NCBI GenBank assembly: GCA_021613535.1
Contig: CP075492.1
Location: forward strand, 18,476,001-18,540,000
Origin: Adineta vaga
Lineage: Eukaryota > Rotifera
Direction of reading: 5' to 3'
Length of the DNA: 64,000 nt
Below the pieces are notes generated by a model that made no database searches, had not been told where the DNA came from, and was given only the letters and a program-made list of their open reading frames with translations. Positions 33,194 to 46,068 of this stretch are shown piece after piece (position 1 is the first letter of the stretch; every line of letters starts with the position of its first letter). A program made the translations under genes and the position numbers.

Positions 33194-35770
33194 TTATACT
33201 GATTGTTCAAACGGACTGATACCAGTTATTGTACAATTTTTAAGATGAAAAAGAATTGTAAAAAATATCGTTGACTTCGGATAATTGTATCCTCTGAACG
33301 AATTTTTGAACTTAGATAAGTAAGCAAAACCTTGTTCAGCAACTTGCGTATTAATAGCATTGTATATACCATTGTGACACTCATGATCAGGTCTCATTAT
33401 TGTTTTGCACATAGCTCTTTTATGGTTTTTCACGTGAAATCGATCGATTGCCATACTTAGCGATGGAAGAAATGCAGTAAAATTCGTCGATTTCAAATTC
33501 TCTGAGCCAAAGTGTTTTTCAACAAAGAGTTTCAGAGTACATGCACAATCATAACACATTGCTGCAGGTAATGGACCGAACCGCTTTATGGTTAATAAAT
33601 GATGAAGGACACGCCTCACTATTATTTTTAAAACACAGTGATGTTACTGTTAAACAAATCCAGATAAAGTCTTTACACTCACTTCCTTCAGAACATGGTT
33701 GTTCAGTGAATCCAACAATAACCGAACAATTCAAGAAAGTAGCTAAAAAACCATATGAACTTATCTTTGATATGTTATTAATACCAGATCTGAACACATT
33801 ACACAACTCATCGTTAAAACTGCCATCTTTGTCAATATACTGAATCAATGCTGATCTGTCAAGATCTATTTCTTTATTCCCATCAATCAATTGATAAATT
33901 GCACTTGATGATGCTCTTGGTGGTTGATGGTGTTGACAGAACCTGTGGTCAACATTAGAAGCTATACAAAGAACATGAAATTAGAAGAAGAATCATCAAT
34001 CAAGATGGAAAACCAAACAGTCTATTGTTAAATTGATAGTATATCTATATCCTCGTCCTTTCCACCATAATAGTACGAAAAAAATGACAACGTTTAGCAT
34101 GATTTATGATGATGTTCTATAGCGATATAAAAATCTCGAAAATCTGTTTCGTAAATATAAAAAATAAGGTCATAAAGGAAAAGGAAAAACAGAATAATGA
34201 TCGGTAAGTGAAATGATAAAAAACGAAAGTTATGCATAAGAGTAAGTAATACTTACGTTTTCTGTCGTTATATGATAAGAGAGTGTAAGATGTATTATAA
34301 AACAAATACTACATTCGATGTACATGAGATACAAAATGAAATGGATAAAAAAGTCATCAGCATACTTCCTTTATTACCTATTATATCCAACTGTTTACGT
34401 CTGAACTTAACCAAATCTACTAAAAATTTATTGTTTCTCTCAATTCTTTATAAAGATGATTTTTCCCGTTAACTAATTTCTAAAAGTTGCCACGAAAATG
34501 TGCATTCGTTCATAATAAAACTTTAGTAATTCGAATAAATGAAAAGCATACCTTTTCTCAGAGGAGTATATAGACATCCTACTTGCACTGACCAAGTTCA
34601 GGTATAGTATTATCAAATACGTTTTTGTGCTGACAAATAAGTCGATTAGCTTTTTGATGACCATCCACAATGAATACCCTGGAGCATGTTGCTGGATCAC
34701 ATGTCCTTGTGAACCTTTGATGTCTCGTCCAAAAGTTAACAAATTTTTCATAAAGATCGGATTTAATCATTAAAAAAAAATCATTACATTCATCAACGTC
34801 ACGTGCAGACATTGGTATAGTAATAGATTTTTCATTAGTAGTCATAAAAAAAAATTTAACGACATTAATCAATAACCAAGCCATTTGAAAATTTCTTTCA
34901 TTAAGATAGGTGCTAAGAAGTAAAAGGTAAGTAAATATTAGTCATGTTCTAAGTTAAAATTGTCTTACATGTTATAACTAGTACTTTGCATAACAGATGA
35001 TGATTGATTTTGTCTTTCAAAAATCATTTTGATTTTTAAATTATACGCATTAGTATATCCTTCAAATGATACGGTATTCTGAACTAATTGATGATCAAAA
35101 TCAATCAGTAAGTTTTGTTCGAAGATTTGATTTCCATTTAAATAAATGTATTGATCATTTTTAATCGACTCAACTGTGAAAATCTTCTTGTTGTTATGAA
35201 TGTAAAAATTAGGAAATATTTGAATATTGCAATCTTGACAAACGCAAGTGCTGATGACTATTAGAGAGAATCAAGATAAATCGATTACCAAAATATCTGG
35301 TAAAATTACATACGTGCTTTGAAGGTTCTTACAAGCGACATCACAGTCTTTGAACGATGAGAAAATGTTGGTTTCAGCTGTTTCTTACATTGAATGCACT
35401 CGATTGTATAAGGTTTTAAGTATAGTTCATTTACACCATCAGATCCAGCAACATTATTTGTTTGATATTTTTGTATCATTTCATCTAATGAATGTTGTTG
35501 AAATAATTGATTATATACCGGATGCATAGAAATGAATTCAATCAGCGTTTTTATTGTATGAATTTCATAAGACTTGTTAAAATTTAAATTAATTATATTG
35601 ACAATATGATCGAATTTGTTAGGTAACTCTTTTGGTAAAAAATTATTCAGCATCATAACACATATAATTTGATCCAAGCGCATGGTTCGCATCATTAAAA
35701 TAAAACCATGTTCTTCATCAGTAATTTCTACTGATCTCATTGAAGTTAAAAAATGGTTATTTTGACTCAT
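33194..35770 (-). pseudogene. KDZ-type (Zisupton/Dileera-like) transposase, frameshifted
   Basis: Exon 1 35770-35314 (start MSQNN) has a zinc-knuckle-like CIQCKKQ. Exon 2 from 35257 continues CVCQDCN and FEGYTNAYN, typical of KDZ N-termini. The next exon starts at about 34906 and carries CDPATCSRVFIVDGHQKANR with the first catalytic Asp. After a one-base frame break near 34590 comes GCLYTPLRK, then an intron of ~590 bp. The exon from about 33965 has RFCQHH. After another frame break near 33630 come MCYDCAC (second Asp) and TQVAEQGFAYLS (Glu). The order IVDG / YDxAC / EQ is the KDZ DDE signature. The protein would cut and paste its element; two frameshifts make this copy inactive. It lies directly downstream of the DUF3987-like gene on the same strand. 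Confidence 0.7.
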
Positions 35771-36018
35771 TCAATTGGCAAATAAAAATAAATAATCGAA
35801 AATAATAGGAGAGATGTACGTTTAAAATATTGATTAAACAACGTAATTATTCCTTTCTTTTATATTAGTAATCTAAAATGAGTTAAAAGTATGATTATTA
35901 AAAGAACAATCGAATGGAAAGATTTAATAACTATAAATATGTTCAAGGAGAATAAAATCAATCATTAAATTGTCGATATAATAAAATATTGTTGGTAAAA
36001 GAGATACTATCGAAGTAT

Positions 36019-39000
36019 TTAATTTTTTTTCACTCTACTTGGTTGCACGCGTCTTGGATTTTCTGGAAAATTTGTATGAGATCCAAGTTTTCTTTTGACA
36101 CTTGTTGACAATGGACAAGTAAACGTAATATCCTCTTCCTCACCACTATCATGACTCATTCGTTGTTGAGATATCTCTATTATATTTTCGTTTGTTGTTG
36201 CTTCTTGCAAATTGTTCAAATGTGATGCTGGCGCTGTTGATGTTGCTAATTGATTTGCTACATCCAACTCATTATTTATTATATCATTTGGTCCAAAACG
36301 TGCGATGTCATATCGAACGTGTTCTTTGTAAAATATATTTGATTGAAATATTTTGATTACTTCATCTGATAATCTCCAGTTATTGTGTGTAAAAACATTC
36401 TCTTTTAAATGAGGATAAAATGATTTTAAAAAATCATCATAACTAAGATTTACCTGGAAAAAAATCAAATCATTTTTTATTAGAGATACTTTAAACCAGT
36501 GAAACATGACTACTTACATGTTTTTGCAGAGTTTGTATAAAATCAAATATTGATGCATTTGAATTTGAAGATGGACACATTCTACAAACGAAAGCCAAGA
36601 ACAAATGACAACAACTATATGAAGTAATTCATACTTTAACCATCCTGGACGAAATATAGGTTTTAAATCTTTTTTAGGTTTTTTTGCACGAGTCGGTTCG
36701 ATCCATAGATTACTTTCATATTTAAGTAGCTTAGCGTCAATCAAACGATCTACTGCTGTTAGTCGGATATTCGGTTTATTACATATCATGCTCAGGTCTG
36801 TCTTAGTATAAATCACTGATTTTCCAGTCATTATGCTTTGCATGACTTTTTTGATTGCTTGTTCGCTTACGTGTTCACCTTTATTTGTAACTGTTAAGAA
36901 AAAGAAAATTCATTAAAGAATCAAAATAAACAACATACTATCTGTCATGGTTTTCTGTGTTGATATGTTTGAAGATTCATCTTTACCGTCACCTGATTTT
37001 TCAGATAATGACATTAGCGAATTATCAGGGTCATCTAATAAACCATCTGCATCAGTAGTGAAATTTTCTATTTAGAGCGATCAGTAAATGTAGAGATTTG
37101 GAAATCGAAGAAATAATTACCTATTATAATAGCATTCTGTTGATCACAAGATGTTCTTTTTGGACTATGATGCTGTGCCTGTTGACTTTTTTCAACAACA
37201 TCACGAGAAACATTGACTATGGATACTGTTGTATGTCTACATTGTGTTGTTGATTTATTTGTTTGATTTATTATATTAAAAGATTGACGTTTGCTATTTG
37301 CTTGATTTGATTGATTGCTTAAGACTAAATTCTCAATATCCTCATATTGACGAGTAAATTCATTTGCATTCTGAATAACAAAATTTCCTTCTACAACTTC
37401 ACGAATGACGCAATTTTCGATATGTTTTTGAATTACATGATTTAATTGATCACGATACTTTGAATATTCATTAACAAAACATGCACTATGTTCAAAGATT
37501 TCTAACGTTAAACTTGAAAAATTATTATATGGTGGAAGTGAAGATGTTTTATAAATGGAACAATACTCGTCAAAATCTATGCCATGTTTCAATAAGTTTG
37601 CAATAAAAACATCTCGTGTTGGATCATCCTCATATGGCACCGGTACTTTAATGTATGATTTAACATTACGCCCACGAATATCAGTTAAAAAATAATTGAA
37701 TTTGAGTAAATTATCATTCATTAATTCTTGAAGTGCTCTCTCACCTAAAGCTGGTCTATTCTTGATTATTCCTCTATACAAGAAATAAGTTATAAATTAT
37801 TCATTTGCTTCAATAAAAAATCCATTTACATACGTTTTTTCCGTGATAGGGTGTTTCACACTTATTGACGATAATGTAAAAATATTAAAATCCAAATACA
37901 TGATTAGCTGTTTTAATGTTTGTTGTTTGGGTGAAATTGATGGTGGTATATCAGTTGATTTATTTTGGAAATTATGATCAATTGTAAATAATTTTTTAAT
38001 CACATTTAGATGGTGTTCATACCAACCCCATGCAGATAATACGGTTTCTTTTTGAACAATTATCATGGGATTCATTACTTCTTGATGAATTTCGGTACGT
38101 GGTAAATATGTTTTATCGTATTTATGATAATCAGTTTTTATTATCATATCGACGTTCTTTATATAAATCTTCGCTAATGATCAAATCTTGATGATCTCCT
38201 TCAGCAAATATAACAAAATCTTTAACACGTTCAAGTATCACCATAGCATTCATGTATAGCTGCATTAAACATGCTAATCTTGGAAAAGTTGTCCTTATTT
38301 TTTCGTAAAAATCAGTAATTTGCCGTTGTTTATTTGGAATTTGATCTTGCATTTCGTTAAAATCGGCAATTAAATTCCATAATGTGAACATAGCAGAACC
38401 AGTTTGTTGTGTTTGATCATCTTCAATCTGTGCTCCTGATGATACGTCAAATGAAGCTGCAAGTAAGTAAATGGAAATTAAAAAAAATCTAAGAATCTAT
38501 CATAAAGTTTCTTAATTTAAATACCATTGCAAAATTTTCTACGTTCCGCTTGTGACATATCAAAAACAAATCGCACAGTACCAAATAGATGAGTGATCAC
38601 AGCTAGATGAGCAAAGGTTGGATTGTGTTTTGAATTCATGCGGATCTGAAAACTATAAATAACAAAGCTAAAACGATGAGTCTAAAGTCACTTAATAAGA
38701 TTTACTCTTGAGGCCTTGGATAACCTAATTTAGGAATACTCATGTACAAAAATCTGTTATGAGAACCATCAAAACCAGTAAAATTGATCCAGTTTTTCAT
38801 GTTTTTATAGAGTTTACCACCAGTAGTAGCAATTGCAATTGTCAAACGCTTGTCTTCGATTTGTATAAGTGTTGTTCCTGTAGTTCTGAATGACTTACCA
38901 AAGCTAATAACGATGATATATAATCAACATATCTCTATATTAAACATTGTTTTTTACCCGTCATATCCACAAAGTATGATATTTCGTTCGTGCTCTTTTG

Positions 39001-40348
39001 TAAAATCATTTACGTTATACAATCCATATGACTCAGCAATTACATCCGCATCATCGTTTAACAATATCTTACTATTAGAAGATAGATGTTGTCTTAAACC
39101 AATATGATTGGTATGAGTAACAATCGATGATACAGATGATTCAGTTGGACTACCATTAACCATAATCGGTTTCATATATGTTGCTGAGAACATTTTCTCA
39201 GTTTTTGAGATAGCTTTTTCAAGTTGTTTGAATGCATGTGTTTTACCACTTCCTTGAATATCACAAAAGAAATCATAATTAAAAGAAATAGGAGAAATCC
39301 AAAAACAACATTAAAAGATCTTTGTAAGATGTACTCAACTATAAAAATCAATACTCGACATATAAGAATCTTCTATTTATAAAAATGACGTGATATTACA
39401 AAGCAAAATAACTTATTTCCTTTTCGTAAACTAATGTCGATACATGAAATAAAGCAATCAATAATTAATTTCATACACCAAAGCTCTCAAGAGATTTTAC
39501 AGTAATGTATAAATTATTAATTCATTAATCTTATTCATTCTTTACTTTCCAGATTATTTTTGTTCAATATGAATTCGACTTATTGCTGCGACAGTTTAAT
39601 ATGAAAGATACATTAAATAAGTAATAACATTTGTGTGTATGTTATAGACAGATTCACATATATCTTTTTTTTCGATAGATGTCGTACAGAGAACCATAGG
39701 AGAGACATATATACTTTTTTTTCTTTCCTTTCTTTCATCTGCCTCTCTTTCTCGATTGCTTTCATTGATTTTATTGCACTATTTAATCTTTAATTATTTT
39801 TCTCTAACTAATCTATTCTATATGACACACAATATTTCTACATTCGCGATCTTTTTATTCAAATAATTCATACATATCGGGCTCTTCAATTTCATAAAAA
39901 CTGTTGTAGTATTACTACCACACAACTAATTTCGAACATTGAAATATCTAAATATTCACACCAACATATTTACAGATTTGACGCAGTCTCAAAAGAAAAA
40001 AATTCGCATGAAAGATGTCGTGACAGGAAAAACAAAATATTTAACGAATATTTTGAACATACCACTAGATCCTAGGAGCCAAAAGTATAATTGAACGATA
40101 CAATGATCGGAGCTCGAATAGTGCGTGTAATATGAGCTTTGAGCAAAATGCGACATGATTGCTAGTGATAGAAAAAAAGTTAAGGAAGGATCAAAGTTAT
40201 ACATATCCTTGTAGGTTGTTAACAATTGCATTCGCTCCGAATTTACAATTTTAGACATGTCAACATTCATTGCTGATGCTTCCGTTATCTTCTTCAACAT
40301 CATTTCGGATATGGTTTTATCATCAATAATAGCTGAACGCTTCGACAT
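36019..40348 (-). pseudogene. DUF3987-like P-loop ATPase gene of the same element, one frame break
   Basis: Exons 40348-40063, 39252-38958, 38903-38706 and 38652-38525, then from 38456, join in phase. The Walker A motif is split by the first intron (GSSG, then SGKTHAF, giving GxxxxGKT). Walker B-like KILLNDDADVI follows, then CGYDG, a Lys/Arg-rich segment and DGSHNRFLYMSIPK, the order seen in DUF3987/YfjI-like ATPases. One base is out of frame near 38135 (A-run). Later exons (37781, about 37050, 36890, 36597 and 36447) encode GIIKNRPALGERALQEL and a winged-helix-like C-terminal region; stop at 36019. Exon 1 begins at ATG 40348. Pairing with the KDZ gene suggests the ATPase is an accessory protein of the transposon; that is inferred, as is any role in replication or DNA unwinding. 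Confidence 0.6.
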
Positions 40349-40700
40349 TTATAAATATTAAATTTGAACAATTATTGATATCTATAAACAAGAAACATCA
40401 TTTTATTTCAAACTGTATTACTTGATAAACTTTTGATTTTCATTCAAATCGTCAAAATCAAGATAATTCGATTTCATTACTTAACTGACATATAAGACGC
40501 GCGTTTTCTAATCCATCTAATAAAAAAAAAATTTACTTGAAAGGTTTTATACTGAATGCGAATTCAACAGTATCTTCTTATATAGTACTGAAAACAAATA
40601 TAGCACAAGTATCAAACAGTTAACAATGTATAATACCATCTGAATACAGAATACAACGGAAGATATCTGATGATGATTAAACAGTTCGTTACTTCGTTGC

Positions 40701-40945
40701 CCTCGATCAGCTGTCATACATATGTTACATTCTTTCTTTTCTACATTCTTCAGCACTAATTGTCCTCGATCAGCTGATATACATGTGTTAGATCATTTCT
40801 CGTCCTCTTTCCTTTCGACTGCCCTCGATCAACTGATATACATATATCCGATTCTTTCTTTCTATCTTACTTTCTTCAGTATTAATTGTCCTCGATCAGT
40901 TCGTAAACACGCGTTAGAATTTCTTCTTTTCTTTCCATCTTTTAA
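40701..40945. repeat. four ~62-bp repeats upstream of the ATPase gene
   Basis: CCTCGATCAGCTG-type words start at 40701, 40763, 40823 and 40890, each followed by ATACATATGTTA-like sequence and a TTTCTTT-rich tail. The copies are diverged. Confidence 0.65.
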
Positions 40946-41194
40946 GTTACAATGCCCACTATCTTGTGAACAACTATTCTTCATATTACCTATTAAAATA
41001 ACTCAAAACAACAAATTATTCAATAACAAATATGTATTCCAAACATCTCTTTCCACACTAATTCCTCGTTCTATATATTTCTATCTATATATACTGTATA
41101 TGTATGCATATTAGAAGTCCGCTTCATACTCATCTTCGCACTTCTTTTTTGAACGGAGACAATTAAACTCACCTCATTCTTCGATATGCGTTTT

Positions 41195-42160
41195 CCATTT
41201 TGATATTGAAAGTAAAAATCTGATATCTGCTATCTGATAAAATTTAGAAAACTATCGGTGGTTATACATTGATTTGTATTGAATTTGAATTAGAATTTTC
41301 AAATTTTACATTGAAAGTAAATATCTGATATCTTCTATCTGATACAATTTAGAAAACTATCGGTGGTTAGACATTGATTTGTATTGAATTTGAATTAGAA
41401 TTTTCAAATTTTACATTGAAAGTAAATATCTGATATCTTCTATCTGATACAGTTTAGAAAACTATCGGTGGTTAGACATTGATTTGTATTGAATTTAAAT
41501 TAGAATTTTCAAATTTTACATTGAAAGTAAATATCTGATATCTTCTATCTGATACAGTTTAGAAAACTATCGGTGGTTAGACATTGATTTGTATTGAATT
41601 TGAATTAGAATTTTCAAATTTTACATTGAAAGTAAATATCTGATATCTGCTATCTGATACAGTTTAGAAAACTATCGGTGGTTAGACATTGATTTGTATT
41701 GAATTTAAATTAGAATTTTCAAATTTTACATTGAAAGTAAATATCTGATATCTTCTATCTGATACAGTTTAGAAAACTATCGGTGGTTAGACATTGATTT
41801 GTATTGAATTTGAATTAGAATTTTCAAATTTTACATTGAAAGTAAATATCTGATATCTGCTATCTGATACAATTTAGAAAACTATCGGTGGTTATACATT
41901 GATTTGTATTGAATTTGAATTAGAATTTTCAAATTTTACATTGAAAGTAAATATCTGATATCTTCTATCTGATACAATTTAGAAAACTATCGGTGGTTAG
42001 ACATTGATTTGTATTGAATTTAAATTAGAATTTTCAAATTTTACATTGAAAGTAAATATCTGATATCTTCTATCTGATACAGTTTAGAAAACTATCGGTG
42101 GTTAGACATTGATTTGTATTGAATTTAAATTAGAATTTTCAAATTTTACATTGAAAGTAG
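41195..42160. repeat. 105-bp satellite array (nine units)
   Basis: The word CGGTGGTTA recurs at exactly 105-bp steps: 41256, 41361, 41466, 41571, 41676, 41781, 41886, 41991 and 42096. Units differ at a few diagnostic sites (TCTGC/TCTTC, AATTTAG/AGTTTAG, GTTATA/GTTAGA, TTTGAA/TTTAAA), so the order of variants records the amplification history. Each holds AAATATCTGATATCT, shared in opposite orientation with the 48-bp array. The last unit overlaps the end of the secreted-protein gene. Confidence 0.95.
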
Positions 42161-42557
42161 ATGTCTGATATCTGTCGTAAAAGTAAGATATCAGTGGAAA
42201 GTGTTTTGCTAGAAATTGGAACCAATTTGAGATTTGTCATGACCTCATAACCTCCAACCACTGTTACTTTTTCACAAGGATAGCTCTTCGCATCATACGT
42301 AACTCCAGCACCTAAAACTGAATCGTACGTAATCCAATCGCACTGAGAACTAGAACAGCGAGGAAGAAGACAAAATATTTCTATATGAACATATTATGTG
42401 TATTTTTCATAGATACATACTTTAGTTTTGCTATAGTACGTGATTCTGGAAAAAACTCTTCCAAACCTCTAAGTAATTCATCAGCAGTTATTTTTCTTGA
42501 ATAGACTATCATTGGAATAAATATAGTTAAGATTAAAACCACTTGCATAAGATTCAT
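42139..42557 (-). CDS. small secreted protein (2 exons)
   Basis: Exon 1 42557-42421 and exon 2 42349-42139 join in phase 2 over a 71-bp GT..AG intron and give 115 residues. The N-terminus MNLMQVVLILTIFIPMIVYS is a clear signal peptide. The mature part has few cysteines (SQCDWITYDS, SYPCEKVTV, FQCKI) and no recognised family. The last ~9 codons and the TGA lie inside the final unit of the 105-bp satellite, so the natural C-terminus may have been replaced by repeat sequence. Confidence 0.6.
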
Positions 42558-42599
42558 CTTTGCTGTTTTAATATTCTTGATTTCGATGTGCTAAATAGA

Positions 42600-44210
42600 A
42601 AACAATAATTGATTTATGTACCAATTACTTCCGATTCTTTTTTTTTCTGAGGAAACTACATAAAAGTTTGAATCTGCAGACCAATTCTTTTGACACTCAC
42701 AGCTCAAAATCGAGTTGTTTAACAAAAGAAGTGTGAAATATGCACGCTTAACTTATCTAACTAGAATAATATAACTTACATTGACAACAAATTTATTATT
42801 GATCGTTGTGTTAATATTTTTTCAGTGTTGTTATTACGATTTGACTGTCATTTATATACATTTTGTTTATCGGTATCCTCTGTTTTTCAGTCCGCTCAAG
42901 CATAACCAAATAGTCACCTTTAAGTTTTAGTTGTAACCATTTTTTTACTTGGATATGCTCCCAGTCATCAATCTCTCTCTCTCTCTTTCTATCGTTTAAG
43001 GTCTCTTGAATGAAAAAGGGCAACTATTTTGTAGGTAAAGTAACAAAACTTTATTTAGATATTATCGAGTACAAAACTATTACGAAGAATGTAGTAGATT
43101 TTTAACAAAAAATGAATGTTTTATTCTAAATAAAAACTCTTGTATTCTTTGTACCAATTTCAACGTTAATAATATCGAAAAGCAAAGATGACAATAGTGA
43201 CCATTGTTGACAAAAGAATCCAGTATACAAAAGAGAAATTGATTGAGTAATCTTTATACATATTTCATAGTAAATTATCCTAATGGTAGACATACTTTTC
43301 TCATATAGATTATTTGCTTTAACCTAATGAATAAATTACGAAGATTTTTTGAATTTGAAAAGTAAATCAAAGAAAATCTGAATGTTTATAGACAGTCAAT
43401 TACCAGAGTGAACAAAAACAGGACAATAAAAATAGATTTTCAAAGCATTGTAAAAATATATGAATAATAAACGAAAACAAGTTTAGCAGATAATTTAATA
43501 ACATGACAGTGAATATGTGTGTACATTTACAATCATCTTTTTCTTTTCTTATCCAATTTTAATGAAACAAATACCAATATGTTGATGAAAGCTATGCATA
43601 CACGTGTGTTATATTTTACTTGTCAGTAGAATATTTGCTCCTTGTTTATCCTTATTATCAATTGGATTGATTATAACGATTTTGTATACGTACGTCATAG
43701 AAGAAAGAAAGAATGAGAATGTACATTGATGTTGATTATATAAATGCAAAAAAGATTTTATTTTTATTTATGACTGGATGTCTAAAATATCGACGCATAC
43801 AGGTGTCCTAACATGTTATTCTTGATGTCGAAACATAATGTTTAAATATTACAGTCATGATTTCTCATATGTAGATATGCAATGAAATGAATCAGCATCT
43901 TTTCGTATTTGGATTTTAACTGATCTGAGAAAAAGCTTATTTAATTAGAAGAAAAATAGATGCAGCAAAAATGAATTTGTAGATTAAAAGAAAATATAAT
44001 ATTATAATAATAGATATTTCATTTTCCAATGCCATCATCTTGGTTATATTGTTTAGTTTATTCTCTATTATATTAATTGATTTTTTCTAATCTATATATT
44101 CAATTACTAAATAAATGACATTTCATTTTTACTGCATCAATTTTTCGTGTTTGTTTCCTTGCAAAATCAGAATGAAGAGAAAACATAGTATCTGCAAAGA
44201 AAGTTTTTAT
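42600..44210. other. AT-rich intergenic stretch
   Basis: No gene was recognised. The minus open frame at 42811-43023 contains a (CT)n-derived charged segment and is not called. Confidence 0.5.
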
Positions 44211-44219
44211 GTACATATA

Positions 44220-44410
44220 CTCAGATCGATCAATCCGATACTCGGATCCGATCGGATCCCATGCCGAATTTTATCGGAATCCAATGCTCCGACAATATCC
44301 TATCGGATTTCTGGTGACGGAATCACTTCGGGTTCTGTCGGTTGCAGATCCTATCGGATCCAACATAGGATCCTATAGTTCCCAAAAAACGGATTTCGAC
44401 AGGATCCGAC
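44220..44410. repeat. GC-rich TCGGATCC-word segment
   Basis: It is packed with GGATCCGATCGGATCCC, TATCGGATTT and TATCGGATCCAAC words and sits against AT-rich sequence. It resembles the 310-bp insertion in the Harbinger gene and the inverted repeat at 31253; boundaries are not clear. Confidence 0.5.
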
Positions 44411-44456
44411 AAGTGGCCATAAGACCGTAATAAAATATAGCTGAAAGGAACGCATC

Positions 44457-44522
44457 TTGAGGGTGTGGGTGTGTGCGTATTTCATTCATATTCCACCCAA
44501 ACCCGCCCACACCCACACCCTA
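44457..44522. repeat. telomere-like hairpin T8
   Basis: TTGAGGGTGTGGGTGTGTG ... CCGCCCACACCCACACCCT with a ~25-bp spacer. Confidence 0.75.
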
Positions 44523-44604
44523 AAATGAGATAAATGAAAGAGGAGAGCGGAAATATAACACTATGTTCACGATATGATTGATTATGAAATAGGTAATGAA
44601 AAAT

Positions 44605-44634
<30 letters not shown>
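44605..44634. repeat. (TA)n microsatellite
   Basis: ATATATATATATATATATGTATATATATAT-type run; a similar (TA)n run lies at about 48262-48282. Confidence 0.8.
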
Positions 44635-44635
<1 letters not shown>

Positions 44636-44883
44636 CTTCCTCTTTTTATTATATTTATTATTGTATTTTGAAAAATAGGCTAGAATTATACTACGAATAG
44701 AAGACTTTAATCTCTTGCGTAAGAAATATTTCAATTTTTTCGAAAAAAAAGTAAAGCAAATGTTTTTCGATTTCAATTAAAGTCTCCTGGGTATTCTCCT
44801 GGATTCAAAAAAGAATCTCCTGGTCAATTCCTGGTTTTTCTATTAGGAATTCCTGGTTTCGCAAATTTTGATTTGGCAGCCCT

Positions 44884-45660
44884 GACCCACACCCTCAATT
44901 GGGCGCGGCATAACTTTCGTAAAGAAGACACCTTGAGAATTCTATTCTCAGATGAGAAAATGTTTGATATTGATGGTATCTACAGTGCTCAGAACGACAG
45001 AATATGGGCAGTAGATCGCGAAGATAGTGATAAAAAAGGTAGTATCAAACAGAAAAGAAAGTTTCCACAGAAAGTAATGGTATGGTTGGGAGTATGCTCT
45101 GAAGGGTTGACACCATTGATCATTCTGGAGGGAGGCACAGTGGACCATCAAAGGTACATTGATGAAGTATTGCCGGTGGCTTTAGAATATGGAAACAAGA
45201 CTTTTGGCGACAAATGGACCTTTCAACAAGATGGTGCAAAGCCTCATACACATGCTACAACTCAAAAATGGTACCACAACCATTTTTCGTTTTTTATCGA
45301 CAAAGATCATTGGCCCCCAAACTCACCCGATCTCAATCCTCTCGATTACTCAATCTGGGATGAGTTTGGTCAACAAATCAACTGGACCAATGTCAAATCA
45401 AAAGAGATTCTGATTGATGAATTAAAGCGTGCTGTTAAGCGAATACGAGATTCTGTTGTGGCGGAAAGTTGCAAAAGTTGGACCAGTCGTTTGTACCGTC
45501 TTTCGAAGAATAACGGAAGTTATTTACAATAAATGTTAGATAGAGTTTTGTAGACCTTCAAAAGACGAATCTTTCAAAAAAAATCAAGTCTCTATCATGA
45601 AAAATAAACGAGCTACATGAAAAATACTGAGTGGCCATTCTTTATGGTACACCCGTTAGT
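44884..45660 (+). mobile_element. mariner/Tc1-like DD37D element, 5' end replaced by a telomere-like tract
   Basis: The transposase frame 44873-45532 lacks the N-terminal helix-turn-helix domains. Its first codons come from the C-rich tract GACCCACACCCTCAA (44884-44898), and transposase similarity begins immediately after, with WARHNFRKEDTLRILFSDEK. Catalytic Asp residues are in FSDEKMF, QQDGAKPH and NPLDYSIW. There are 37 residues between the second and third, defining DD37D. The catalytic half is uninterrupted to TAA 45532 and is followed by a 3' terminal region (to about 45660) also seen as a relic near 29843. The protein would not bind its ends without the N-terminus. The truncation point coincides with the telomere-like sequence. 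Confidence 0.8.
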
Positions 45661-45732
45661 TTGGCAGCGTGAGAGCGATCACAGAGAAATCTGAAAAGAT
45701 TTCTTTGATTAGAAACCGCCTCCAAAGCGCAG

Positions 45733-45785
45733 TGCGGCTGTATGTGTGTGTGTGCATTTCTTTTTCATCCACACCCTCACCCCCA
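45733..45785. repeat. telomere-like hairpin T10
   Basis: GCGGCTGTATGTGTGTGTGTG and CCACACCCTCACCCCCAAG; a degenerate copy ~70 bp past the mariner 3' end. Confidence 0.5.
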
Positions 45786-46068
45786 AGAAAATGATTTTTT
45801 CCATGTAGATATTAAAGAAATTCTTTGAAAAAGTGGGTATTTTTTATTCTTTTTAAAAATCATAAAATGAGTCTCCTATCTTTATAATCTGTATTATCAC
45901 ATTGATAGTTAAAATGGAGATGATACTTCATTTTACATTGATTAAAGTCAAGTTTGTATATGAATTAATCATTGTTTCTCTCACACCAAAGATATCTATT
46001 GGTACAATATGATTAAATTTCTGTCATATATGTTATTTGGGATTTTCTATCTAGGAAACATTACTTAA

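Noticed and set aside
33541-33843. Plus-strand 100-residue frame
   Set aside because: Antisense shadow of the KDZ transposase exons.
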